From contig MNCI01007778.1 in assembly GCA_015680685.1 (NCBI GenBank), forward strand, positions 4,924-68,923: DNA of 64,000 bases. Direction: 5' to 3'. The notes beneath the pieces were generated by a model. The model saw only the letters and a list, made by a program, of their open reading frames with translations. It did no database searches and was not told where the DNA came from. This document shows, piece by piece, positions 11,501 through 20,760 of this stretch. Position 1 is the first letter of the stretch. Every line of letters begins with the position of its first letter. The translations under genes were made by a program, and so were the position numbers. Origin of the DNA: Gnetum montanum. Lineage: Eukaryota; Streptophyta; Gnetopsida; Gnetales; Gnetaceae.

Positions 11501-11974
11501 TGCACGTGCATAAGATATGGATATTTATGAACTGTGTATAATTGTTTGAATTTGTTCTTTATAACTATCAAGATAATGGATTTACTATTAGGAAAGTTAA
11601 CTCTCTCTTATCTCTTATTTGTCTTTACGTTTTCAAAATTAATATGCAGAGACAGCGAAAAGCTGAAGCTATTAATGCAGGATTTGCCATAATCGGACTA
11701 TTAGCAGGCTTATTGATAGAAGCTCAAACAGGAAAAAGTATCATCTCACAGGTGGGCTTTCTCATTTTCTGTTCTTATAGTTATTGAATTTATATTTCAT
11801 TACTGAACAGTTCTGAGAGATAGTGCATCCAACAGAACATGATACATTGGTTTCTACTTGACTAATTCTAAATTCATAATATGTTAATGTATCTGACAAA
11901 AAACTTCATGCTTTCAGGTTGCTGGCTATTTTAATACTGTTGTCAGTGTTGTGACCAATCACCACCCTTTTTAA
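5558..11974 (+). CDS. LHC-like one-helix protein, 3' exons (5' exon(s) not found)
   Basis: Three exons join in phase 0 with good sites: 5558-5659 (TTTTCAG acceptor, GTAAGT donor), 11650-11751 (ATGCAG, GTGGGC) and 11918-11974 (TTTCAG, ending TAA). They encode IKAVPKDVPLVDPL, a charged helix, then RKAEAINAGFAIIGLLAGLL, IEAQTGKSIISQ, and a short tail ending NHHPF. The hydrophobic helix with ExxN and a following E..TG..I..Q matches the chlorophyll-binding helix of the LHC/ELIP/HLIP/LIL superfamily, but the usual NGR is NAG, so the Arg that forms the helix salt bridge is missing. A thylakoid role in pigment binding or photoprotection is inferred. The start codon and transit peptide exon are not recognisable and may lie left of the window. 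The first visible intron is 5.99 kb and full of repeats. I could not assign a specific family member. Confidence 0.75.
6613..6839. repeat. MITE-like hairpin (about 85-bp inverted repeat)
   Basis: The left arm at about 6613-6700 (AAAAAGTTAAAAAGAGTATT, then GGTTCTTTTCTG and CCTAAGAATTTTGG) is the reverse complement of the right arm at about 6752-6839 with few mismatches. The arms surround a T-rich loop of about 50 bp. It lies inside the 6-kb intron of the LHC-like gene. No clear target duplication was seen. Size and structure suit a small foldback or MITE. Confidence 0.8.
7300..7440 (+). repeat. Imperfect tandem duplication, about 70 bp unit
   Basis: Two units share AGCCTATATTGA, then AAGGAACCA, then a GATGGTGGT microsatellite. 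They are in direct order within the intron of the LHC-like gene. Confidence 0.7.
7441..8990 (+). other. Intronic stretch without recognisable gene
   Basis: Short open frames (7530-7784 minus, 7824-8102 plus, 8166-8408 plus) have no recognisable motif or splice context. The part from about 8430 is LTR-like in character, but I could not fix its ends. It lies inside the first visible intron of the LHC-like gene. Confidence 0.4.
8990..9340 (+). repeat. Array of degenerate AGAYRTCT palindromes
   Basis: About a dozen copies of AGACGTCT, AGATGTCT or AGACATCT lie in about 330 bp, often within longer phrases such as GCAAGATGTCTACATG. Similar but sparser AGACATCTTT/GGAAGACATC runs occur at 43660-43790 and 52425-52570 within copia LTR copies. 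This suggests an internal LTR repeat left in the intron. The open frame 9046-9366 is a by-product of the repeat. Confidence 0.7.
9835..10150 (-). pseudogene. RTE-type LINE 3' end remnant
   Basis: The minus strand encodes, in order, a block ending KMHISRWILHVIRLLGNFKS and then, after frame breaks, VAPVDKKIRESHIRWIGHGH. These match the C-terminal region of RTE-clade LINE proteins (MRMLRW...G, then VAPI..K.RE..LRWFGHVQRRP). The start context ECYVG corresponds to the conserved YGSECW. It is a dead fragment in the intron of the LHC-like gene. Confidence 0.75.
10620..11000 (-). pseudogene. L1-type LINE zf-RVT remnant
   Basis: The minus open frame 10874-10662 reads CVFYSSTIESVGHLYINCPF followed by IQE, matching the zf-RVT end of plant L1 ORF2 (C.FC....ESVDHLF..CPF...W). 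The second Cys of the knuckle is Tyr, and stops lie upstream. It is a different LINE clade from the neighbouring RTE fragment. Confidence 0.7.
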
Positions 11975-12295
11975 AAGCAGTTATAGCGTCCAGTATATCT
12001 AGAAACTGATGCACACCACCCTTGATTGTATAATTTAGCTTTAATGAGATAGTAAAATTTGAGTTTCACCACATTATTGTGTGGTTGCTTTGCAAATTAT
12101 AAAATTTCTCCTGGTAAGATGATCAATTGAACTCTTAATAGGAGCACTGCCCCTAGTTATATGTGATGGAATAACTTGCAAAGTGTCCTCAGATACAAAA
12201 TGTTGGAAACCTGCTAGCTAGGCTGGATTTTACCTCAATGTTTTCAACTTGTTCATCAGATACTTTGAATTTTGGCACCAAAATTAAGACAATCA

Positions 12296-12301
12296 AATAA
12301 A
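12296..12301 (+). promoter_or_regulatory. Candidate polyadenylation signal of the LHC-like gene
   Basis: AATAAA lies 322 bp downstream of the TAA at 11972-11974 on the coding strand, a plausible 3' UTR length. It is the first perfect hexamer I noticed; no transcript evidence is available. Confidence 0.35.
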
Positions 12302-14263
12302 CATTCTGGGAGGGATTAGAAAATACAGATCTGTAGAACTTGTACAAACATTATAAAGCATGGTAGAAACCATAAACAAATTGATCGTATTCTACAATGG
12401 CTGCTCATTTTTCCACATTTAAACTACCAAGGGCTAAGGAATAAACATAACATTCTGTAAACGATCATTATCAAAGTAACTAAACTAATGATTGCAAAGA
12501 AAATTCTTAGAAACAGTCACCCAGAAAAGTGATGCTATTTGTAACAACGTTGCCCTGACGTTGTCTAGCAGCCTAAGGAATTCTCTTAGGTCTAGTGGAT
12601 TTGGGGCAGAAGACCTAGGGAATACGCCTCTAAGCGAGCAACGCAACCACTTTTGATACTTAGAAGGGAGCACGCCACACAACTTTGAAACAAGAGAGAG
12701 TACACCTCTAGGAGAACCTCTAAACTCCGAACGAGAACTTAGCAAGCAAGTACACATGCAACCTTGTAGACATCATTGGTGGAAGAGGAGACGTGTATCT
12801 ATAAGGGGGTACCTTACCCCTAGACCATTCACGATTTGGTACAGGGTTCGGCAAGGCACTGCACCAGAACTATCCAATCCTAGTTGCCTACAGATCTATG
12901 ACCACTGCATAATCAGGGCCATGTAGTTCTCCAGGTGAGGGTAAGTATGAAGAGAACTAAGAGGGTAAACAACAAGATGGTTTCTTGTTGTTTGCTTAGT
13001 ACCGCCAAGTTGGGATGGATTTTCTAACACTTAAGTGCCACTCATGAACACCTCAATGTATTCCATGGCCTTGGAACCATGGGAGGAACCAAGGGAACCA
13101 TTACCCTAAGACCTTTTTCACACTATTACTCCCCTAAATTTTACAATGTATCATCAAATAATTAAGATAAATATATTTAATGACCTTACAAACATTGTTT
13201 TGACAACTAAATTTTTTATGGTATAATTTTTTTCAAAATAATTCTACATACTTTATATATACTAGGAGATTTGTGGTAGTGGAAGAGAAATCCAAGCAGG
13301 GTAGTCGTTACCCACCACTCCTCCAAATTGTACTTGGTTATTGCTTGGGTGAAGTTAGGGAGTTTACCTATGTTTAGAGTTTAATTAATTGTTGACCAGC
13401 TATAGAAAAGGTGCATACAACTAGAGACAACTTATGGAGTGAGTGGAATCCTCAACTTTTGAGAACCCCATGGCTTGCAACTTTGTTTTAAATAGCCATC
13501 GCTAGAGTTCTCAAAGATGAATGTTTGCGCTTGAGGATTACATGAAGCATAGCTTGACATTACTCATTAACATAAGTCTTTATGTTATACTATGGTGATT
13601 GATAATTTATTCAATCTGTCAATCATCAAATACACATGGAGATTCAATGGTTAAAATCTTTGCATACATGTAGTGGTATGGTAATTGACTTTTACTAATG
13701 AGTTCTTGTTAATTTCCTTGGAGTGATGGTAAGGTGTTTGTTTCTCAAGTTGTAAGACTTATCTTTAATCCTAGGTGGAGCCACTGGAAAGAGGTTAGGG
13801 TTTTGTTTATCCATCAACCCTCCTAGGACCCTTCTTGGGTTGGATGAGCATTGATTGTATAGTTGATGATCCTTTCATCCTTGTTAAGTTTCTTAGAAAT
13901 TACATAAAATAAACAAGATTGTTTTCTTAATAATTTACATCTCAATTGGTAATTTATTGGTTTGTTGTGGGTGTCTAAAGGCTCAGCAATAGAGCCTTAT
14001 CTAAGTGGTCATAGGTTTGAATCCCACCAAACCTACCATGCTTACATGATCCAACCATTCTAAAAATAAAAAATAATCCATTGGTTTGTTAACCAATTTG
14101 TGTGAACGATTTTCTAGGAAATCCTACCCTACATAACTTTTTCATTCCAGGTAATGGTTTTAGAATTTGAGTTGCATGTGCTTTGAAAGTCATACCCTGA
14201 TGTAATATGTATGTTGTGATTGGCCTATTCACTAGTTCTGCAAACATGAAACACACATACCTT
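12302..14263. other. Intergenic repeat-derived DNA, no gene seen
   Basis: A slightly GC-richer block at 12490-13120 looks repeat-derived, but I cannot name it; its minus-strand open frame (12485-12757) has no recognisable domain. A 90-bp stretch at 13785-13880 (AGAGGTTAGG ... TTGATGATCCTTT) recurs in direct orientation at 18785-18880. A tRNA-like piece at about 13990-14030 carries GGTTTGAATCCC, a B-box-like motif. Confidence 0.5.
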
Positions 14264-14357
14264 ATGTCATGTATAAAGATGCAATGTTAATATACTAAAC
14301 CAATATTATTATGTCATGTATAAAGATGCAATGTTAATATACTAAACCAATATTATT
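14264..14357 (+). repeat. Perfect 47-bp tandem duplication
   Basis: Two identical 47-bp units (14264-14310 and 14311-14357), each beginning ATGTCATGTATAAAGATGCA. The lack of divergence implies a recent duplication. Confidence 0.95.
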
Positions 14358-14839
14358 CTTATTATTTAAGAAAGGCATATTGTGATGTGCAAGCACTTTT
14401 TTTGGTCCTGTATTGATTGCAACAATTTGTATGACCTTTTCACATCTTGGTTTGGTTTTAAGATGGAGATCTAGACAGTTTTTTACCTACATGATTGCTA
14501 TTCATGCATTTTTCTCCTAGAGTATAATTGGGAGATAAGTGTGCATTCATTAGTTTCTCATAAACAACTCACAAAATATACCAGAGTGGAAGGACAATAA
14601 TTTGTGACCAAATGGGTGTTTTTTTTTTTAAACAAAAAAGCAAACTTGGTTCTATGGTGGCCAACACACATTTGGTAATAGAAGATAACCAAGTGTGTTA
14701 ATTTGCAAGAAATATAAATCATGATATGAGCACCATGGGTATATCAATCTATTAGGTAGAATGTAAAGCTAACATGGGGTACATGAATTTTGTGTAGACT
14801 ATATGTAGAATTTAGACTATTTGGCACTGCTTTTATTGT

Positions 14840-16870
14840 TGCTTGTGCTACCTAGTTGCCATCAAGATCTTGCCCTTACTCTACTCATAGATTTGCGTCG
14901 TAGTAGATTTGGCTCGCTATTGTTTTCTTAGCCTGTTAGGAGGGACAATTGTTTGCATGCCTTTATGAGATGGATTTGCATACCTATTGTTGCACCGTTG
15001 ACATGGATGACCTTGTAGACCCTTTAGCAGCAGTAGCAGCTAAGCTTTGATTTGATCTACGTTGTCTGCACTATATTTCTTTGTACAAGAACTTTGGTTG
15101 TGGCCACTGCAGGGCGTTTGGTGGTGACCTTTATGGTGGTTCTCATTTGGCTTTTAGGCATTTGCGTACACCTACACTGTGATGGTTTCTGCCTTTTCTG
15201 TGACATTGTTAATGGTTCAATCACAGGTCTTCACTTCTATTGTTAAACACAGATAAAGCACATAAGGCCAATGAAAGTAGAGTTAGGCTCAACACTGTTG
15301 GGCTTCTTCTAGACATCACCATGGGCAATTCCTGCAACGCTTCTACTCCCTCTTAAAGAAAGGTGCCTCTAATCTCTTTACTATTGATTTTTTTTTCCAA
15401 ATGATATATTTGATGTTGTTTCAAAAAATTTTGCTGCTCGTTTCATTTTTTTTCAAATTGTTGATTTTTTTGCAAGTTAAAAATATTTGTTAGGCCTAAG
15501 GTATTCAAATTTTTCATGCTCATTTCGTAACTTTATTCTTGTGGAACTTTGTGATGCCTCCTAAGTTGAGAAGGCTCTTTTGGTCTAAATTTTTCTAGTG
15601 CATAATGCAACTCTTATTACTTAAGCTTGGAATTTTGATTTTAATGTTAATGGTCCAACCTGTAATATTATTCTCTATTATCTTGAGCTACCAAATTTTC
15701 CCTTAATTTTTTCTTCAGTGGAGGGACATAGTCTGTACCCTAAATTGTATTATTTCATTTCATGGAATTGATGTTAATCATAATCAATTATGCTACTGCT
15801 TTTAAATGTAGATTGTCATTAACCTCAATTCCATGATTTGAAATACTATGGTGTAGGGTACACACTATTGTCTCACCACAAAAGAAATTAAGGGAGGATT
15901 CAACAACTTAAAGAAAAAATAAAGGGAAGATTGGACAACTTAAGATAGCAATAGGGAATAATATTATAGGTTGGATCATTAACATTAAAATTGAATTTCC
16001 AACCTTATGCAATAAGAGTTGCATTATGTGCTTGAAAAATTTGGACAAAAAGAGCCTTCTCAACCTGGGAGGCATCAAAGAGTTCCACAAAAATAAAGTT
16101 ACAAGCATACTAATGAACATGAGAAATTTGAATACCCTACTCTAGGATTGAAGAATATTATTAATTTGCGTAATCATGCTTATTGAACGGAGTAAAAAAC
16201 CAATAATTTGAAGAAAAATGAAACAAGCAATGAATTTTTTTGAAATGAAATAGCATTAAATATATCATCTTAAAGAAGAAGAAAATCAATAGTAGGGAGA
16301 TTAGAGGCATCTTCCTTCTGAGGAGTAGTGGAAACATTGGGTAAATCTCCCATGGTGAAGCCTAGAAGAAGTTCAATAGTGTTGATCCTAACGCTACTTT
16401 CTTTGACCTTCTGTGCTTTATTTGTATCTAATAATAGAAGTAAAGACCTCTAGTTGAACCATTAGCAGCATCAAAAAAAAAGGCAAAACCCACCGCAATG
16501 CAAGCATAGGCAGATGCCTAGAAACCAAACAAGCACCACCATAAAGGTCACCAAACCTCTTATACTAGCCACAACTGGAGTTCCTGGAGAAAGGAATATT
16601 GTGCAGATAGAGTAGATCAAATCAAAGCTTAGTTACTAATGCTGCCAAAGGGTCCGTAGAGGTCGTCCATGCTAGTGGTGCAAGAACGAGTGTGCAAATT
16701 TGCCCCACAAAGGCATCCAAACAATTGTCCCTCCTGTTAGGCCAAGAAAACAACAGGAGGCTAGATCTACTACAATGCAATAATGGGAGACAAATTTGTG
16801 AGAGCATAGTAAGGGTAGGATCCTAATGATAACCAGGTTCTTAGTGGCATAAGCAAACACCAACGAGTCT
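14840..16870. repeat. Large inverted repeat, about 1-kb arms, 25-nt loop
   Basis: The left arm ends ...GGAATTGATGTTAATCATAA plus TC at 15785. The right arm starts GATTGTCATTAACCTCAATT at 15811 and is its reverse complement. The 25 nt between them (15786-15810) form the loop. Matching continues outwards for about 1 kb: the TAAGCTTTGATTTGATCTAC block at about 15040 pairs with 16615-16630, and GGAGGGACAATTGTTTG at about 14940 pairs with 16720-16740. Identity by eye is around 80 percent with small indels. The outer ends blur into a short direct repeat (CATGGG..TACATGAA at about 14780 and 16900), so exact limits are uncertain. No coding capacity was recognised. It could be a foldback transposon or an inverted duplication producing long double-stranded RNA. 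Confidence 0.85.
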
Positions 16871-17069
16871 ACATTCTAGAGCCTCATGTTGGCTATATGT
16901 CATGGGATACATGAAGCTTGTGTAAAAATTAGGTAGAATATAAAGGTGTCTCAATCTAAATTGAACTAACAACCTCTTGTTTACATCATATTATTTAGAG
17001 AACATGACAACTTACATTGGAGATGTAATTTTTAGAGGTGTTAGAACCTGAAACTTTTTTAAACAATAA

Positions 17070-17225
17070 TAATGAGATGTTAGCCTAGTGGTAAGACCCT
17101 TGTTTTGGAAGTTCTAGGTCATGGATTTAATTCTGGTGGGCAATGTTGAGTTATATAAAGTTCTAATTGGACAATATATCTTAGGGTGTACCTATGTTTC
17201 ACTTATTTTGGGTTCCAACACCTCC
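17070..17225 (+). mobile_element. tRNA-derived SINE copy (+)
   Basis: An A-box-like TTAGCCTAGTGG at 17080-17091 is followed by a degenerate B box (GGATTTAATTCTG) and a shared tail (GGGCAATGTTGAGTTATA). It belongs to the same family as the copies at 18060, 24178, 25777 and 60975. Confidence 0.75.
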
Positions 17226-17420
17226 TCAAATTAGAACCTTATAACTCCAAGTTATGGGTTTGATTTTGGTGAGCAATGTTGAGTTATAAAGTTTTAATTG
17301 GACTTTATATGTTAGAAAGTACCTATATTACTATTATTTCATGGTTCCAACACCCAAATTAGAACTTCGTAACTCAACATTCACCACCAGAATTGAAGCT
17401 ATAACTTGAAGATGTCATTT
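17226..17420. mobile_element. Two partial SINE copies, (+) then (-)
   Basis: At about 17240-17310 a truncated + copy begins CTCCAAGTTATGGGTTTGAT. At about 17345-17410 a minus copy of the tail region follows. Together with the preceding full copy they form a compound SINE cluster. Confidence 0.6.
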
Positions 17421-17640
17421 TCATAGAAAATAATATCAAATAAAGATTGTAAGTAACAAATAATATTCCTAGATGCATTTTCTTCAACTTAAAACAATAC
17501 AACATAACTCACACTAATGAATGATATTAGAAATATCATCTTGTAGATTGAGTTGATGATATCTAGGTTGATGCAAAAAAGTGATGAATCTCCATTAAAA
17601 GGTTCTTTTATTTATGATGCAACGTTGCTAGATATTGATG

Positions 17641-17668
<28 letters not shown>
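17641..17668 (+). repeat. (AT)n microsatellite
   Basis: An uninterrupted AT dinucleotide run of 28 bp. Confidence 0.95.
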
Positions 17669-17672
<4 letters not shown>

Positions 17673-17739
17673 GGGTTGGTGTTTTAATTAAATTGGGATT
17701 TGATTCTAGTTTTATCTATATTATATAGTGTTGGAACCC

Positions 17740-17864
17740 AAAGATGATTGTAAGATAGGTATACCCCAAAATATATAACTTAGCATTTCCTACCAAAATC
17801 AAACCCATGACTTCGAGCTTTCAAATCAAGAGTCTTACCTCAAAGCTAACACCTCATTGTTTAT
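17740..17864 (-). mobile_element. tRNA-derived SINE copy (-)
   Basis: On the minus strand it reads ATGAGGTGTTAGCTTTGAGG, then GACTCTTGATTTGAAAGCTC, then the B-box-like GGGTTTGATTTTGG. This is the same order as the + copy at 18060. Confidence 0.7.
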
Positions 17865-18057
17865 CCATATTATATACATGCTACTTGAGGACATAATAAA
17901 AATATATGTTCAGGGACTATAACATTTTGTAGAGATGAAGAGAGGGGAAGAGATAGATTTTGTTTTAGGGCTTCCTAAAAGCCTTATTGGATATAATGTC
18001 ATTGATAGTTGAACAAAATCAAAATACATTTTTATTAAGATAAAATAAAATTATAAA

Positions 18058-18300
18058 CAATGAGATGTTAGCCAAGTGGTAAGACTCTTGATTTGGAAGT
18101 TCCAAGTTATGGGTTCAATTCTAATGGGCAATCTCAAGTTATAATTTGACTATATATGTTTTAGGGGTAAATATTGTTAAAAAAGGTTTTAGGATGGGGG
18201 TGTTGAATCCAAAATGTAATTTTTTAACAATATCTACCTCCAAGACATATGGTCAAATTAGAACTTTATAAGTCAACATTGCACACTAGAAGGTTCTAAG
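18058..18300. mobile_element. SINE (+) followed by inverted SINE tail
   Basis: This is the best-preserved head of the family: TTAGCCAAGTGG at 18068-18079 (A box) and GGGTTCAATTCT at 18111-18122 (B box). From about 18200 the sequence returns as the reverse complement of the tail (TTTAACAATATCTACCTCC), so the two halves can pair. Confidence 0.75.
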
Positions 18301-20280
18301 GCATGATTTTAAGTCTATATGTAGCTATTTTCTAACATATGGTTGCTAGATGCCATGGGAAAACATCAAATATATGTTACAATTAACATTATGGATACTA
18401 ACTTGACAAGGAAAATGTAGAAGGAAATGGAAAGAGAACTTCCTTAATAAGGAAATGTGAAAATGAATAATTGCATCTAGGTAATGCTTTGAGGGTTCTT
18501 TGGGGTTCTATTTTTTAGGCATTTATCCCTTATAGGCAATTCAGCATTATCACCATACTTAGACCTAAGTGTCTAGAATGGATGATTAGGCCCTTCTTAT
18601 CTCATTTCACCCAATACCTATTACTTGCCTTTACCAATTTGACAACTCCATGTTATCACAAGCTTTAATTGTTAGGTATAAATACCTCTGGTCAAACCCC
18701 CAAAGGTTACAACATACTCTTTCATTAAAGGTCTTATAACAATAATTACATTTTTTATAGAACAATACCATTTGGAAATGGGAACATGACACTCAAAAAG
18801 AGGTTAGGCTTTCACTAATCTACTAGCCCTCTAGAGACCTTGCTTGGTGGGTTGAGCCTTGAGTTTCAAATTGATGATCCTTTTTAAAGTAAAACATGAA
18901 GGTGCTTTAAGTGTGATTTAAATTTGCAACTCTTACTTCCATTATATTTGTCAAATACCAATATAACAAATTAATACAACATTAAAAGCAACAAATATGT
19001 TTTTTTTAAAAAAAGGGCATCCCCAAAACCGTTGCTTTTTCTTTTTGATGATTTGAAGTACTCTAAATTTTTTAATATTATTTTTCAGTTGTTTGGGTTC
19101 ACCAAATTTAATAAAAAATAAGTTTGGAGTCATCCATGTGTTTCTATAATAAATCTTATTGAACATTGCATCTTCAAATAGCCAAGTAATCAGCCTTTGT
19201 ATCAAAGAATTCTATATTTACTCAACATGTGTTAAAGTAGAACTTCAACAATATGTATCCCCATGATATAGCTAACATAGATAGCGCCTAAAGCACATAT
19301 AAACTTTGAACTTAATGGGTTTAATATGTAAGATTACCAAATAGAACATCTAATAAATTAATTGCTCAACATTATGCATAGTTTTATTCTTTGTACTATG
19401 ACCTAAGATCTACCAAAATATTATGCTCATTATCTTATGAGTTTTAGGTAGACAAGACATCACACATCAGCTACCTTTAAGTTTTAGTTAAGTTCTACCA
19501 AAATATTGTTAACTTTTTATCAAAAATTATTGTTCCTTATTTTTTTAAATTTTTCTTTAGTTAATACCTTGTTACTGGTATATCCTCAACTTTACAAAAT
19601 TTTGACGTTGGCTATACCTTCAAGTGGAGTACATATAAAAATTAGAAAATTCCATGTGACAAAAAATCATTCATACGGTAGAGTTTTTTTTTCTTTTTTT
19701 TTTTCGGCACTTGATACCGAATTGTTTTGTGAGGATATTCCCAGGATTGTTTCTTGTTTTTCCTAAAATATTAGATGATTTCAACGGGTCTAAAATTGCC
19801 TATAGGCATCTTTAAGAGCGTAGAGGATGCAAACGGATACCTTTAATGGACTTTAAACCTGGTAAGTACAACGCAGTATGAACCAACGATCTTACAAATT
19901 GCACTCGATTTACTATAAAAATAAAATATAAATATTGGTGTCGGACTTAAGAAAAAGTTTTATTAATCAAAAATAAAATATAACTATGAACATTAAGGTT
20001 ATTATAAAACTAAAATAGAAATGTGAATAGCGAGGGTAACGAAATTCAAAATTAAGATGGACCGGATTGCGTCACATGGAAAGTTCCGAAAATTTAGCGA
20101 AATCCCAAAATTCAAACGAAACAATTTTTTTTTTTTTAAATGCCATGCTAGAATTTGTCTTTCCGCTCGTTTGCTTTTGAGATGCTCCTTATCTGCGCGG
20201 TTCTATTTTGGTTTTGGTTTTGTTTTGGCGCTTCATCGTTTGACCGGAACTCACTCTGTGAGGAGCAGCTTCTACTAAAC
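18301..20280. other. Spacer upstream of the phosphatase gene
   Basis: AT-rich with no recognisable gene. 18785-18880 is the second copy of the 90-bp dispersed repeat also at 13785-13880. A TATAAAAATA string at 19914 lies about 850 bp before the phosphatase ATG and cannot be assigned as its TATA box without transcript ends. Confidence 0.4.
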
Positions 20281-20760
20281 CAGTGGCCCCAACGGACTTG
20301 TTTTCGCATTTAGTTTCATTTTGCTCCAGTAGTGGTAAGAGTTACATGTTCGTTCTCTCTTCAAAGGGTTTTGTTTTGGCCTCTGTTACGACTCAGATTT
20401 CTTAGAATATTCAACTTCTTGGATATTGTGATTTTTCGTTGGAGAGTATTTGCAGTTTAGAAATAGACTTGGATTGTTGCATTCGTTTTGTTGTTTTCTT
20501 AAAAGTCCGTATGTTTTGGATGGTAGGGTTTTATTTACCTGGTTGTTTATGCGCGGCTCCAAAAAAAAAAAATTTGTTCGCTTTTAGCTTTAGGTGAATC
20601 TTCGGGAGAAGAAAGCATTTGGACCATTTCCGAACGATCCTTTCTGACGTTGAGCGCCTAAATATTTGAGAGGTCTTCCACAGCACGCAAATGTGTTCGG
20701 AAACTACTTTGGAAGCTGTTTACAGATCACATAACGGGCGCTAGTGTCTGTGTAGGAACG

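Noticed and set aside
18060-18125. Possible functional tRNA genes at the A-box/B-box pairs
   Set aside because: The heads do not form a full tRNA cloverleaf by eye and recur with a common non-tRNA tail, so they are SINEs.
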